64,000 nt of DNA from Luzula sylvatica (GCA_946800325.1 OX326959.1:22869742-22933741), one strand, 5' to 3'. Positions 36,641 to 49,151 are shown, numbered from the stretch's first letter. Notes: generated by a model not told the origin, from the letters alone. Translations and numbers: made by a program.

Positions 36641-38171
36641 ATTTAAATACCTGTCGAATTGATAATAACGTTGTCGGCCCATCACACTATGCGTAAGAAA
36701 TTTGAAACCGTAATCAAATTTTAAATTGAAGTCTTAAGATGAAAGGTCTTAATTTAAAATTACAGGAGTCAAATTGTAATTATCCATAAGATAAACCAAA
36801 ATCAAGATAATATTCTTATCTCTATACTTCTAAGGAGATTTACATAATAATTCTTCTAAAAGACCCAAGTAGCTCTTGTTAAGGGATAATAAATATGAAA
36901 ATCCTATATATTAAAATTGTACTGCACATGCAATTTGCAATGCCAACTCAGATCTAATCTTCTTCAATAGTTTAAATAACCTTCCATTATCAACTACACA
37001 TGTATACCATTTCTTAATGAACTTGATTGGGACCTTTTTGTGTCTGTGGTAACAAACACAAAAAATACACATATAATATGTGTCTTATACATGATGAACA
37101 TGATAAGATTGTATGAATTTTGTCAATAATAAAATCATGTTGAAATAGATAGCTTAATAATCAATACTATTTTGTTTGAATTGTCATATACTAATATGAT
37201 TCTTAAGAATATCCGAATTTATGTTTTCAGGCTCCACAAAACTAATTACCATCAGACTATTTCATCTGAATATACCATTATGCCATAATCATCATTATTG
37301 CGCCAGTATAATTCCACCGCATAATACAATTTATGCGGCTTCTAGTGCATGATTTTCTTTATTTTATTCAAGGACAAAAATAACATTTCCTAAAGTCAAT
37401 ATAGAAAACAAAAAATTCGTTTGGTATAATTGCCACTTGTTCATAACAAGTGGCAATCAAATAATGATTCTAATTCTAATGAATATAGAAAACAAAAAAA
37501 CATCATGATTATGTTAATGGTGTGAGTTGTTCGGACGATCAACCCGCCGCTTCACACACAAAATATAAAAATTCGTTTGGTATAATTGCACCATTAAATT
37601 GCCATTGAAATATGGACACATGATGAATGTTGTGATGTGGCGTTTTGTTGTTGGTTTGGCTCATAACGGGCAAGTATCATGGTATGAGTTTGGAGAGAGG
37701 GACCTTACAACCATGCATGACTCATTGATGGGACATGATGTTGAAAGAAATGCTTATCCACATTTCTTCCTCTATGAGACACACATGAATAGTTGAATGC
37801 ATGATTGATTTTGGGTTAGGTTTTATTTTATTTTTACTTAGTCTTATAGTTTTGACTGATTTCTTTTTGTAGTGTGTTGTATTTTACAAAACGAGTCATT
37901 CTTTTTTGTTCATTAATTTTGGAGAAATTATTTTGTATACTAGTTGTATACTTCTTTTAATTAGAATATATTATGTTTTGTTTTCAGATATGTTGGGTTA
38001 GGTTTCCGGATATGTGTTTTTTTTATCGTAATAGCATTATATTATAAAGAAAAACAACGTCAATCGAAATATATTATGTTTAAAAACAAATTAATATAAA
38101 TATTTTATATGACTAAGTTTTTTTTTTCGAGACGAGAACTCTAACAAAGTTGTCATTTATTGTTTTTATAA
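36641..38171. other. Intergenic
   Basis: AT-rich. It contains a small perfect hairpin (TGCCACTTGTT / AACAAGTGGCA, 37430-37455) and a repeated phrase AAAATTCGTTTGGTATAATTG (37415 and 37569). A 65-codon ORF (37599-37796) has no recognisable motif. No gene called. Confidence 0.45.
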
Positions 38172-38429
38172 TACAAACTAGGGGAGTTCTATCATACACC
38201 CTTTTAAAAGGGTATTTTGAATATTTAGAAAGGTGTATCATAAATTTTTTTTTATGGATATTTGTTCTTTCATGAACAATTCAAATTTCCTATTTAACCT
38301 CTCATTTATTGATAAATGCATTTCAAAAATTACCTTAAATAATTATTAATTGATAATTACTCAAATTACCCTTGAAAATTAGTGTATCATAAACAAAAAG
38401 GGTGTATGATAGAACTCCCCTACAAACTA
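38172..38429. mobile_element. MITE family A, copy 2, perfect 9-bp TSD
   Basis: The body is 38181-38420 (240 bp), with ends GGGGAGTTCTATCATACACCC and its exact complement. The flanks are TACAAACTA (38172-38180 and 38421-38429). It aligns along its whole length with 8706-8948. Non-coding. Confidence 0.92.
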
Positions 38430-38533
38430 TCGGTGGAGCAAAAAAACATTTTTCATATAAATACAAGAAAACAATGCGAATTTCTCATCAAAATCTTCTA
38501 CAAACTTCAAATTCTTTTTAATAAAAATAAAAT

Positions 38534-38689
38534 CATTAATAATTTTTTTTTTGATTATAAAGGAGAATGCTCATATGTCCTCCATCTGTCGATGTCAATG
38601 AGATTTGAACCCACAATCCCTCACAACACATGATTTTATGTGTCCCACACTCAATCAACTGGGTTATGTGCTCATTGACACATTAATAA
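38534..38689 (-). mobile_element. tRNA-derived SINE, copy 1
   Basis: The body is 38543-38680 on the minus strand, flanked by CATTAATAA (38534-38542 and 38681-38689). Read on the minus strand it has an A-box-like TAACCCAGTTGATTGAGTG and a B-box-like GGGTTCAAATCTC, then GGAGGACATATGAGCATTC and a short A-rich tail. It matches the plus-strand copy at 49021. Confidence 0.85.
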
Positions 38690-38759
38690 ATTCATTTTAC
38701 ACATAACTAACATGTGTAGTTTATATATTTTTGTCTATTCAGGGGGCAAAAGTGAGCTT

Positions 38760-38869
38760 TTTTCATTATATTTTTCCATTTGTTGATTTTACTAATTATA
38801 TTATATATTTGAAATATAACTATAATATTTATATAATAATAATAAAATTATTATATTAAAATTTTTATA

Positions 38870-38940
<71 letters not shown>

Positions 38941-39810
38941 TAATAAAAATGATTATATATAATAATTATATTATTTTTATATAATTAAAATAATATATAT
39001 TAAAGTTATAATCAAAGAATAATGTGATTAAAATAAAATAAAAAAATATTTTTATATTATTAAAATAATATGTTATATGTTATAATATTATATTATTATT
39101 ATAATATAATTATTATATATTACTATATTATTATTATAATAATTAAAGTATAATTTTTTTTATGATAATATATTAATTATATAATTTAAAATGTTATAAT
39201 AATAAAAATATTATATTGATTATAATATATAATAATAGATAAAATATAAAAATACATTTAATATTTGCACACAAATGTATTATAACAATATAATGTTATA
39301 AATATATTTATATAATACATAAATATAATTTCTACATAAGTGCTCTCTAATTGCTAATATTAGAGTAATTATATTATAATTACTATATCCATACGGTTTA
39401 CAAAATATTATACATCTTATATAATAATTTATATTTATATTATTTTGGAAGAGAGATATTAAGCTCTCTCCAAATTTACTCAAAACAAAATATATAATAA
39501 TTACTGTATAACAATAAAATAATTACATTATGATTATTAGATTCATATAATATAATATTATAACAATACTATTACATGGATATAATAAAAATTATTATTT
39601 TTTTTTTATCAATATTAATGAAATATTATTTTTATTTTTTCAATAACAAAATTCCATAATTTTGTAAACAACCAAACCAAAAATTATATTTTTCAGCATT
39701 TTATAATTTGGACATCCAAACAAACTATAGAATTACTAATTCCAGAATTTTTTACTCCTCCACCTTATAATCCAATTCCACTCTACTAATTTCACTTGCC
39801 AAACAGCCTA
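38760..39810. repeat. AT-only tract with (AT)n and shared right end
   Basis: It includes a perfect (AT)n microsatellite at 38876-38936 and long A/T-only words after it. The terminal 39690-39810 matches 1685-1790 (ACATCCAAACAAACTATA, then CCACTCT). Probably the second copy of the AT-rich element noted at 0.9-1.8 kb. No gene. Confidence 0.6.
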
Positions 39811-42800
39811 TGAAGAATCTCAAAAGAGGGAAAAAATAAAATTGTGTTACGAGTGACATAATATTATATGACTTGTAATTTGTAATGTTTTATGTTATTG
39901 ACTATAATAATTTTGTCATTTGATTAATTTGTACAATAAATTAGCCATAAAAAAAAAATCACACTCACATATAAAAATAACGTGACTTTTTATTAATTTT
40001 ATAAAGCGAGTCATTAGTTTTTTGAGAAATTAATTTTTGAGAAATTAATCTTGTCAAATATAATATATTATGTTGTAAAGACAAACAAATATTAATATTT
40101 GATATAACTATTTTTCTTTCTAAAAGGAGAATTTTGACATATCTTGTTATCTATTGTTTCTACGATGCAAAAACTTAATCGAGCAAAAATCTCATATAAA
40201 TATCAGAAAATTGTGTAAATTTCTCGTCAAAATCATCTATAAGATTCATTTCATTTTAATAAAACTAAAACAATAAACAAATTCATTTTATAGCCTATAT
40301 TTTGTGTTCATATGACGTAGAGGCATCGGTTTAAGAACAAATCTTTCATTTTTCATTGTGAAATATTTCGAAAAAAAAAATATTGTATTATGAGTGATGA
40401 ATAATTTTTTTGGGAGCGTGAAATATATTAATGATCATTTTGTGATATACAGTTTGTAATGCTTATGTTTTTGAATTTCTATAATAAATTTATCACCTTC
40501 TTTTGGTTTAGATATTAAGACCGTCACAAAAAAATACGTACGCACAAATAAAGTGATTTATTTTGTTTATTTTCTTTCTACAATAAATACTACTAATAAG
40601 AACTTGTCATATAGGGTCACGAAATATTTCTTTTATTATTTATATGCTTATGTGTCATTGGATATATCTTTGTTTGAGTAAGTATATCACAAAATAGTAT
40701 ATTGTTATAAGATAATTAATGTGGTAGTTTTTCTACAAATAATTTATATACATATATTAAAGAGTTCATTTCACAAGCTAAGTTCTATAGAAAAATCATA
40801 AATCCTTATTTTCTAGTTGTATTTTCTTGGATTCCTATTTTCATTCATTTATTCACTAATTTTCTCCTAAAATAAGTTCTTTCAATAGTTTCTATTTTCA
40901 TAAATAATTTTGTTTTTTCTCAATTTTATTTTTATTTAAAAACAATATTTGAAAAATCCGACTCTCTGATTCAACTCAGACGATTCTTACTCAAAGAATA
41001 TCGAACGACTCCGATATCGATTCCAACATTCTGAACTATAGTAATAAATATCTATACATAACTTATATATCAATAATACATGAGAGTTTTATTAGCGATT
41101 ATAGATTCGTTAATTAATATTGAACAACTAATTAATGACTTTTTTTTTGCTATATTAAAGATATATTGAAGCTATATTAAGATATATCTGAAAATTAATC
41201 CAAAGGACTCGCTCCATAGATAGCTATAGATTTTAGAGCCCTTTGTCATATGGCTAAGGGTAAGATTGCCACGGCGGTATGAGCTCTCAACGCCATAACC
41301 AACCAAACATATTTTTGAGGATATTAAATTATCTCATTGAAAGGGACTATTTAGAAAAAATCTATATGGCAGTACCTTTATTGAGTGAAATTTAGTTTAC
41401 ACGTGTTACATCAAAAAAAAATTAGTTTACACGTGGTACATTTGTAATATATAATACATGGAAATTTAAAATATTGTGGAAGAAAATTGATCCAAGAAAT
41501 ATCTCATGTTTCTTATCTTTTTCTCTTTCTTAATCTAAATGCAGATTTTTTTTACTTAATTATGGTCAAATAAAAAAAATACTGTTCAAAATGATAAATA
41601 TATTCTGAATTGCAAAATTTATTTACTTCGAGAGTTCAAAATATTTGAGTTTTATTTAATTATGTAATTTAAATTGTAACAAAATATTTTTAATGCATGG
41701 TATTTGATGAGGATGGCTAATACACTCTATCTTTATTGCGCTAATAACCGTCATTTTTAATCACGTAGCAAAACGCCGGCTTAAAAAGAGGCGCGGACAA
41801 AAAAGTAGACGAGCGACCATTTTTTTCGGACTACGCCTAGTATTTGGACAACGTCCAATATATTTCCCGCCTTCATATTTAAGTAGTCGTTTTTATACCT
41901 TTAAACTTTATATGTATATATTTTTATAATGAAAAAAGTATAAATAACAACAGAGTTTATCTATAGTATAAAAAATATAAGTATTTAACTAGTTATTTTT
42001 ATACATTTCACCTTCATTTTTATACATTTTTACAACGAAAAAGTATAAATAACAACAAATATTTTTCGTATTATGAAAAAAATATAAATAATAATAAAAA
42101 GGTGTCAATAAAATATAGTGAAAATATATAAATAATAGTAAAAAAAATATAAATAACGACAAAATTTTAATCTATATGACAAAATAATAAAGAAATGTAT
42201 AAATAATAATAAAACGGTATAAATAACAATATATTTTTTATTCATATAGTATAGAAAAAATATAAAATAATATAAAATGGATATAAAAGAGAGTACGATC
42301 AGCAACCAGTAGACAATTCTGAGTGCATCCAAATTCCTTGAGTGGACTTGTCGTTTTCAGAGTGCAAATTCATTTCTCATATTTGATATACCTACTGAAT
42401 TTTTTGCCAAAAAAAATATTTTTGTACTCAATAAATTTTTATGCCATCCATAAAGAAATATAACTGTTTACCATAATTATTCATTCATGACATGTATATA
42501 AAAGATTTTGATTAGATGTAAATAACTATAAATGTTCACTCAATTCATGTTTTGTTTTACAAATGTAGTAATTTACAAACTGTAGATATATATCATCATT
42601 ATCAATAAATTTGTAAATACAGTCAATAAAGAAATTACAAATAAACAAAAATACAGTAAATATTAACTATTAAGACTAATACACATCATCCATGCTTTTG
42701 TAGACTAGCAATTAATCCTTAAAAACAATCATGCATAACAGAATATACGATTTTTAGATTCTTGATTCACTTTCTGTCCTTCCAAGTCTGATAATTTATT

Positions 42801-43181
42801 ATCAGATAGTCCTTACATTTTTCTATTTTTTTATGTTAATAAGATAAATAACAAAGTATTTTATGATTTATTTGTATTTTGGGTTGAAAATTAAAGTTTT
42901 TTCTTCTTCTCATAATCAATTAAACAAGTTATTTTTTGTTTGAAAAAATTGCAATTATTATCTCATGTAACTGGACAAATAACTAAATAAAGGTAATATA
43001 GGCTGTATTAGGTTTTTTCAGGTAAAGAAGAAAATGACTTTTCTAAAAATAAATCGTGGTCAATAATAATGAAGTGGCAAAAGGATATTACGTAACAACC
43101 GAGGGGTATTATGGTAAATTTTATCAATGCGCGGCGGGACGATAATCACGCAGATGGTCCGTCGTCATCAAATTATTTCTG
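39811..43181. other. Gene-poor intergenic stretch
   Basis: AT-rich. 41900-42270 is a degenerate repeat of TATAAATAACAACAAA phrases in both orientations. A slightly GC-richer island at 41745-41880 has no ORF. Nothing else recognised. Confidence 0.5.
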
Positions 43182-43189
43182 TATTTAAG
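43182..43189 (+). promoter_or_regulatory. Candidate TATA box of the CIPK gene
   Basis: TATTTAAG about 45 bases before the (CT)n leader. Position and sequence only. Confidence 0.4.
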
Positions 43190-43225
43190 ATACCCATTTG
43201 TGAGATTCTTGTCAAAAAACCAAGC

Positions 43226-43228
<3 letters not shown>

Positions 43229-43268
<40 letters not shown>

Positions 43269-43294
43269 ACCATCTCTCTCTCTCCAGAGCTATT

Positions 43295-43325
<31 letters not shown>

Positions 43326-43326
43326 C
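43229..43326 (+). repeat. Duplicated (CT)n leader of the CIPK gene
   Basis: Two CT runs (43229-43266 and 43299-43326), each followed by a near-identical CCAGAGCTATTAATT / CCGGAGCTATTAATT phrase, so the leader itself contains a small tandem duplication. Confidence 0.8.
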
Positions 43327-43409
43327 GGAGCTATTAATTTCTTTGTGTTTCTTGTTTCTCTCACTGTTCGGTCTTCAGGCGAAGAAATTGGGTCTTATTT
43401 CGTAGAAAG

Positions 43410-43614
43410 GTACGTAATTGTTCCTTTTTAATATAGTTTTGGGGGTTCAATTTTCATTTTATGTTGATGGGTTTTGTTATTTCAGATTTTTTCTGATATA
43501 ACTTTCGACCATTTGATTTTTTTTAGGTTGTATCATATAATATTTGATTTTCAATGTGTTGGCACATTTCTTCTAAACTATTTGATTAATTGAAATTCTT
43601 CTTTTTTATTTCAG
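43410..43614 (+). other. 5'UTR intron of the CIPK gene
   Basis: Predicted from a strong donor (AAAG|GTACGTAA) and a pyrimidine-rich acceptor (TTTTTTATTTCAG). The 205-base intron leaves a leader exon and about 266 bases of second UTR exon before the ATG. An alternative acceptor (TTATTTCAG near 43487) is possible. Confidence 0.55.
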
Positions 43615-43880
43615 ATAATACATCGAAATCAAATTCAAGGGAATGCAGAAAAGATGTGTTTCGGTAAACTCACTTCCGGTGAGTTATTTGTGATCGCACA
43701 ACCTTCAACCAGACTCTCAATTTCTCTTTCTCATGAAACCAATCACCTCTCTCTCTCCCGATTTCCAAATTCCCCCCTCCAAATTGTCAGAATCGACGAA
43801 GCAATAAGATTAACTCTCGGCGAAGACGGTTAAATCGAAAATCTAATTCAAGATTCGCAGCTCAATACAAGAAATAAACC

Positions 43881-45170
43881 ATGAAAATGGAAAACAAGGG
43901 TACTCTAATGGATAAATACGAGATTGGGAAGTTATTAGGACAAGGCACATTTGCCAAGGTCTATTTTGCAAAAAACACCAAGACAGATCAGATCGTCGCG
44001 ATTAAATCTTTCGACAAAGACAAGATCTCCAAAATGCATCTATCAGAACAAATCATGCGCGAAATTTCGATTATGAAACTCGCAAATCACCCCAACATCA
44101 TCGAATTATACGAAGTAATGGCCACGAAAAAGAAAATATATTTCGTGATGGAATTGGCAAAAGGCGGGGAGCTTTACGACAAAATCGAGCAGCAAGGAAG
44201 GGTCCCCGAGGAAAATGCGCACAAATATTTCAAACAATTAATCACCGCAGTTGAATTTTGCCACAATCGAGGAATCTTTCATCGGGATCTGAAATTAGAT
44301 AATTTATTATTGGATGGAGAGGATAATTTGAAAATAACCGATTTTGGATTGAGTGCTTTGACCAAATCGGTACAACAAGACGGAATGTTCCACACAACTT
44401 GCGGTACGCCCGCTTATGTGGCGCCCGAGGTATTGCTCGGACAAGGTTACGAGGGGTCTAAATGCGATATTTGGTCTTGCGGGGTTATTTTGTTTACTTT
44501 GGTCGCTGGTTTTTTCCCCTTTCATAATTGCAATTTGATGGATATGTATAAGACGATTAAAAAGGGAGAATTTAAGTGTCCTCCTTGGTTTTCGGGTCGG
44601 CTTAAGAAGCTTCTTCGGAGGATGTTGGATCCGAATCCGTTAACGAGAGCTACTATCGAGGAAATCAAGGCTATGTCTTGGTATAAAAGAAGTTTCGAGG
44701 GGGGCGAAGTGAAAAAAGAGGTCAAAGTTGAGAAGGCGGTTAAGAAAGAGAAAGTACGGGATTTGAAGGTTGCGAACATGAACGCTTTCGATATAATTTC
44801 TCTCTCAAGCGGGTTTGATTTGTCGGCAATGTTTGTAGAGAGAGAAAATAGGAACGAAACTTGGTTTACTTCTCGGCAGCCCGTATCGGTTATCGTCTCG
44901 AAATTGGAGGAATTGGGGAGGAAATTGAAGCTTAGAGTGAGAAAAATGGAAAATGGGGTTTTGAAAATGATCTCGAAAAATTTTGAAGGGAAGAAAAGCG
45001 TGATCGAAATTGACGTGGAGATTTTTCGAATGGATTCCACGGATCACTTGGTCGAGATTAAGAAGTTGAACGGAGATACTTTTGATTATCAAAAGATCTT
45101 GAATGAGGAAATTAGGCCCGGTTTGAACGATATCGTTTGGGCTTGGCAAGGAGATCAACAGGAGAATTAG
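43881..45170 (+). CDS. CBL-interacting protein kinase (CIPK/SnRK3)
   Basis: Single-exon CDS of 429 residues, as in the intron-poor CIPK clade. The kinase lobe starts at 13 (YEIGKLLGQGTFAKVYFA); ATP lysine K42, catalytic loop HRDLKLDN 134-141 with D136, DFG 154-156, activation loop to APE 181-183. The NAF/FISL CBL-binding motif is MNAFDIISLSSGFDLS (300-315), followed by a PP2C-interaction region around 330-360. CIPKs are recruited to membranes by Ca2+-bound CBL sensors and phosphorylate ion transporters. Oddity: the usual HRDLKPENLL reads HRDLKLDNLL. The linker 274-296 is very Lys/Glu/Val-rich. The first ATG is used; a second lies two codons on and a third at codon 10 just before the kinase domain. 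Confidence 0.97.
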   Translation: MKMENKGTLMDKYEIGKLLGQGTFAKVYFAKNTKTDQIVAIKSFDKDKISKMHLSEQIMREISIMKLANHPNIIELYEVMATKKKIYFVMELAKGGELYDKIEQQGRVPEENAHKYFKQLITAVEFCHNRGIFHRDLKLDNLLLDGEDNLKITDFGLSALTKSVQQDGMFHTTCGTPAYVAPEVLLGQGYEGSKCDIWSCGVILFTLVAGFFPFHNCNLMDMYKTIKKGEFKCPPWFSGRLKKLLRRMLDPNPLTRATIEEIKAMSWYKRSFEGGEVKKEVKVEKAVKKEKVRDLKVANMNAFDIISLSSGFDLSAMFVERENRNETWFTSRQPVSVIVSKLEELGRKLKLRVRKMENGVLKMISKNFEGKKSVIEIDVEIFRMDSTDHLVEIKKLNGDTFDYQKILNEEIRPGLNDIVWAWQGDQQEN

Positions 45171-45560
45171 AAAATTTTGTTTTTGTATTTTAATTTGTTC
45201 GTGTTTTTGTTTCTGGTTTTGAAAGTTGTACTGTTTTTAAAATGATACTGTTTGCTTAGTTGTTAATGAGTTGCAAGCAAGATTGTAAGTTTTGTAATTA
45301 TTATAGTTTGCAGTTTATTTGTTTAATAGGTTTGTAGTCTTTTAGAGAGTTTCTAAATTTTGAGGCGGGATTATGGATTGTAAAATAGTATATTTAATTT
45401 TTTGTTTTCATTTTCTTCAAGTAGTTCTATTGAATATTCTTTTTCATTTTGCTTATTTGATCTTGACATTTTTAATATTAATCATTAAACGAAAGTATTT
45501 CTTGTATTTTATAACTAAAGTTATTAGAATGGTAATTGCCAAACAGAATGAGCAGAAAAA
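45171..45560 (+). other. 3' flank of the CIPK gene
   Basis: T-rich, with TTTTGTATTTTAATTTGTTC just after the stop; likely 3'UTR for the first 200-300 bases. No separate gene. Confidence 0.5.
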
Positions 45561-45830
45561 AATGCGCACACTCACACACATGCCCACACCCACACCCACA
45601 CCCACACGCCCACACTCACACAACCACGGCCACGCACACGCAAGCATGCACGTGCCTACACACGCAAGCACGAACACGCACACCCACAAACGCACCCACG
45701 CACGCGCGCACACCCCCATGCACGCGCGCGCGCACACACACCCACCCACCCACACACACGCCCACGCCCACACACACGCCCACATGCACGCCCACACGCA
45801 CGCGCGCGCGCAGCGCACACACACACATTA
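45561..45830. repeat. CA/CG-rich alternating purine-pyrimidine minisatellite
   Basis: About 270 bases of CACACC, CACGC and CGCGCG variants, with almost no T or G on a homopolymer scale. It opens all frames (His/Thr/Pro or Cys/Val/Ala/Arg repeats), none of which I consider a protein. Confidence 0.9.
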
Positions 45831-46995
45831 AAAAACAAATATTAATATTAATTTGCTTAGTCTATTGATTTTTTATTTTATTTTTTCAAGTCAATTGTGT
45901 AGTTTGTCGTTCTATTAAATTTATTTAAATAATTCGACATTATTTTTTCCGAAAATCGATTTCATATACATTTGTAGTTGGTTTATTTTTGTTTACTCAA
46001 AGGAGTAATTTGGCATCTAGTTGATAAATTTAGGTATTCATAAACGTTTGTAGTTTGTTTATTTTTATTTACTCAAAAAGTAATTTGGCATCTTGTTGAT
46101 AAATTTAGGAGAAAAAATAAAATCTGGTTTTTGAATAAACATAATTAACTATTAGTTTTTCATTCATCTAAACATGCTATTCTGATCATGCAACAAGTTA
46201 TCTATTTTGAAAAACCAGTTTGAAGTGTATCTTGATCCTGCACATATGTTACTATCTTTTATTGTGCAATTCAAAAATAAGATTATTATAAACAATCACA
46301 TACAAGATATGAAAAACCAGAATGAGTGGTAATATATTTATATTTAATTACTTGTTTCACAACACATTCTTAGTTTATCTCCAATATCTCAAAAATATAT
46401 TCTTTCTTATCCAATATACAAAAGATATGAAAACCCAGAATAACCATTAATTCAAAAGAAAAGAGTGATAAATAAATACAAGAAATCAAAGAAATCATTA
46501 TTATACAGGGTAAATACTTGATTGCATTTAGCTCCAAAATTAACATAACAAAAGGGGTAATTATACCCTACCCCCTCAATTTCTCCGTCTATATCACCAA
46601 TTAACTATTAATTGATGATCAATTAATAATATAATCAACAAAAGTACATCTGATTAATAGTTAATTAATTCGAATTAACCATTAATTAACTGTTATTAAT
46701 TATTGAATATTAAAAATACATCCGATTAACCATTAATTTGATTAATTAATTCACTAATTAATGATTAATTAGTGAATAGAGATGAGTGGGTGGGGAAAAT
46801 GGGGGTACAGTATATGACCTCTTAACAAAAGCACGAAGAATCACATGAAAAATGTATGATTTTTTTTCTCAACTATTCATGACATAAGTGAGTGACTTGT
46901 CGTACCAAACTGATGTCTGACAGTACGATTTCATGTAATAATTAAAGGGGTTATATATTCAGCCCCAAAACTCCAATTTTTTTTTTTTTTTTTGC
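45831..46995. other. Intergenic
   Basis: AT-rich. 46560-46800 has a weakly inverted structure with TTAATTGATGATCAATTAA palindromes and pyrimidine-rich/purine-rich outer parts, possibly a decayed MITE. No gene. Confidence 0.45.
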
Positions 46996-47210
46996 GAGGT
47001 GACAAAAATAAATTTAATGAGTTAATTAATATTATTAATTGATTCGATTAACGATTTAATTGATCGTTTAATCGAATTGGCACGTCAATTAACACGTATT
47101 AATATTAATATATTATAAATTATTTACGTGTCAATTAAACGTATTAATTAATATTTAATCGAGTCAATTAGAGAGATTAATCAATTCACTTAATTCACTT
47201 TTGTCACCTC
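46996..47210. mobile_element. MITE-like inverted repeat
   Basis: The ends GAGGTGACAAAA and TTTTGTCACCTC are exact complements. The arms continue with TTAATTGA-type sequence and ACGTGTCAATTAA motifs around the centre. No target duplication found. A long T run lies immediately left. Confidence 0.55.
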
Positions 47211-49006
47211 ATCAAGATATTTAATCGATTTAATTAGAGAATTTTTTTTAAAAATAAAATTATTTAAAACAAAGAATTTACATTAATCAATCAATATTAA
47301 GCAAAATGATGCTTTATCATTTCAATAGCTACTAATACTAGTCTATAAGAATCATACTTTACCATTTCAATATATATTATATTTTTATTTGATTTAAATG
47401 TGAAGTACTAATTTATATCGTAATAATATCATTTCAGAATAAAATAAAATAAAATAACATTACACTATATTAATCTCACCATATATTTATAACTCATTTA
47501 AGTATACACAACTATATATTTCATAATTACTTTATGCTATGTCAGCAAACAACACTTTTTTTACCAAATAAATATACGCGTATCAATAATATATATTGGA
47601 TTACAAATACAAGATATAACACAATTCCATGAAAAAAAACCATAACAATACAATTGGGTATCATTTTTGGTCACAATAGTTAAGAGTAGTAGTTAATATA
47701 GCAATAACGAATCATACCACGTATGTACCGAAACTAATGGCTTGCACATCTAATAAAGCGACGTAATTAAAAATAAGAAATAATTTTGTATCCTCAAGAT
47801 ATTAATAATACAATAATCATAAGCACCTAGATTTTCAACTAGAAATACACGTGACAATCAAATTTAGAATTTCTAAAATTTTATTTTCATTTAAAAGTTT
47901 GATGTGGATGCACTCTGATTTGCCACGAATGTTTCTAGGCGAAATCTAGGTGCCTATCATAATTGTTATTTATATAACTAATTAATAAATTATTCTTGTA
48001 TATCGTGATTTAGTTATTATCTTTTACCCATCGGATGCTCTTTTTGATGGTATATATAATAATGGGAAATTTTCAGAAAATCCCCAATTTTTTTTTGGAC
48101 ATTAAAAAAATCCCTATTTTTTTTGAAAACTCCAAAAATCAAACTATACCAAATTTTTATTTTTAAATACCCCTTATAGGAAAAGGATTAACTAACCTTG
48201 AATGGTGTTAATTTATTTTTACCAACATACCATTTATTTACATACGTAGTAATTAAAAAAATATTTTTGTAAATTTTTATTAATTTTAAAAAGTCCAAAA
48301 GAATTCTTAGCTTATATTATTTTTTAAAAAATAATTATTAGATGTTATATTTATATAATTTTAATATTTCATATATTATATATATTTGACTTTTATATTT
48401 TTCCTGAAAAACTAACATAAAAGAGAAGAAAGGTGATTAATAAATCATTGTGTGTACTTATGATTTAATTATATATAATCAGACATTTAATAATATGGAT
48501 TTGTAATTATAGTTGTAAAATACTACTATGTTTTATATTTATTTTGAATAGGTATATCGGTAAACTAATCATTTTTAGAAGGTATACATTAAACTGTGTT
48601 TTGTATTTCAAAACAATATATGGTAAACGTAAAAAAAAACACAACACATAACCAAAACTTTATATCATACATCTAAATGTATTGATTTTAGAATGTGAAC
48701 CAGAAAAATGTATTTTGTAGATAAAAAAAATCAATATTAAAAAAATAAATATGATGGTAAAAACATTTTATGTAATAATATAAAAAATGCAGGTGCAACG
48801 ATACGACTAAGGTACGTATCGGATGCGTCACATAGTGTATTTGATTATTTTAATATTCATTTTTCTGGATGCAACATGATACGACTGGGGATACGTCTAG
48901 GACACTGATAGGATACTTCGGCCATTATATATTTTGACTCATAATATTTATAAATAAATTATATAAGATACTTCTAAGGATACTTCTAGAATAGTTTTGT
49001 GATAGT
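47211..49006. other. Intergenic with a family-B-like half element
   Basis: 48063-48420 has a left end (GGGAAATTTTCAGAAAATCCCC) and an interior matching 35567-36374, but no right end. 48790-48920 contains repeated GATACG/ATCGGATACG words that resume at 50150-50210. No gene. Confidence 0.5.
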
Positions 49007-49151
49007 TTTATGATACTTGTCAAAGAGTTCTTAACCTAGTTGATTGAGTGCGAGGTACAAAAATCATATGTTGTAAGAGATTGTGGGTTCGACGGATGGA
49101 GGACATATGAGCCTTCTTTATTTATTATAAAAAAAACTTTATGATACTTGT
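49007..49151 (+). mobile_element. tRNA-derived SINE, copy 2
   Basis: The body is 49021-49137, flanked by a perfect 14-base duplication TTTATGATACTTGT (49007-49020 and 49138-49151). The A-box-like TTAACCTAGTTGATTGAGTG and B-box-like TGGGTTCGACGG are followed by GGAGGACATATGAGCC and a TTTATTTATTATAAAAAAAA tail. Same family as 38543-38680 in the opposite orientation. Confidence 0.88.

Noticed and set aside
38543..38680. tRNA gene
   Set aside because: A and B boxes are present but no cloverleaf or acceptor stem; the TSD and tail show it is a SINE.
44307..45158. Minus-strand ORFs up to 172 codons
   Set aside because: Shadows of the CIPK coding sequence, no family motif.
45373..45868. Long overlapping ORFs rich in His/Thr/Pro or Cys/Val/Ala
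   Set aside because: They arise from the CA/CG minisatellite, which is open in most frames on both strands.
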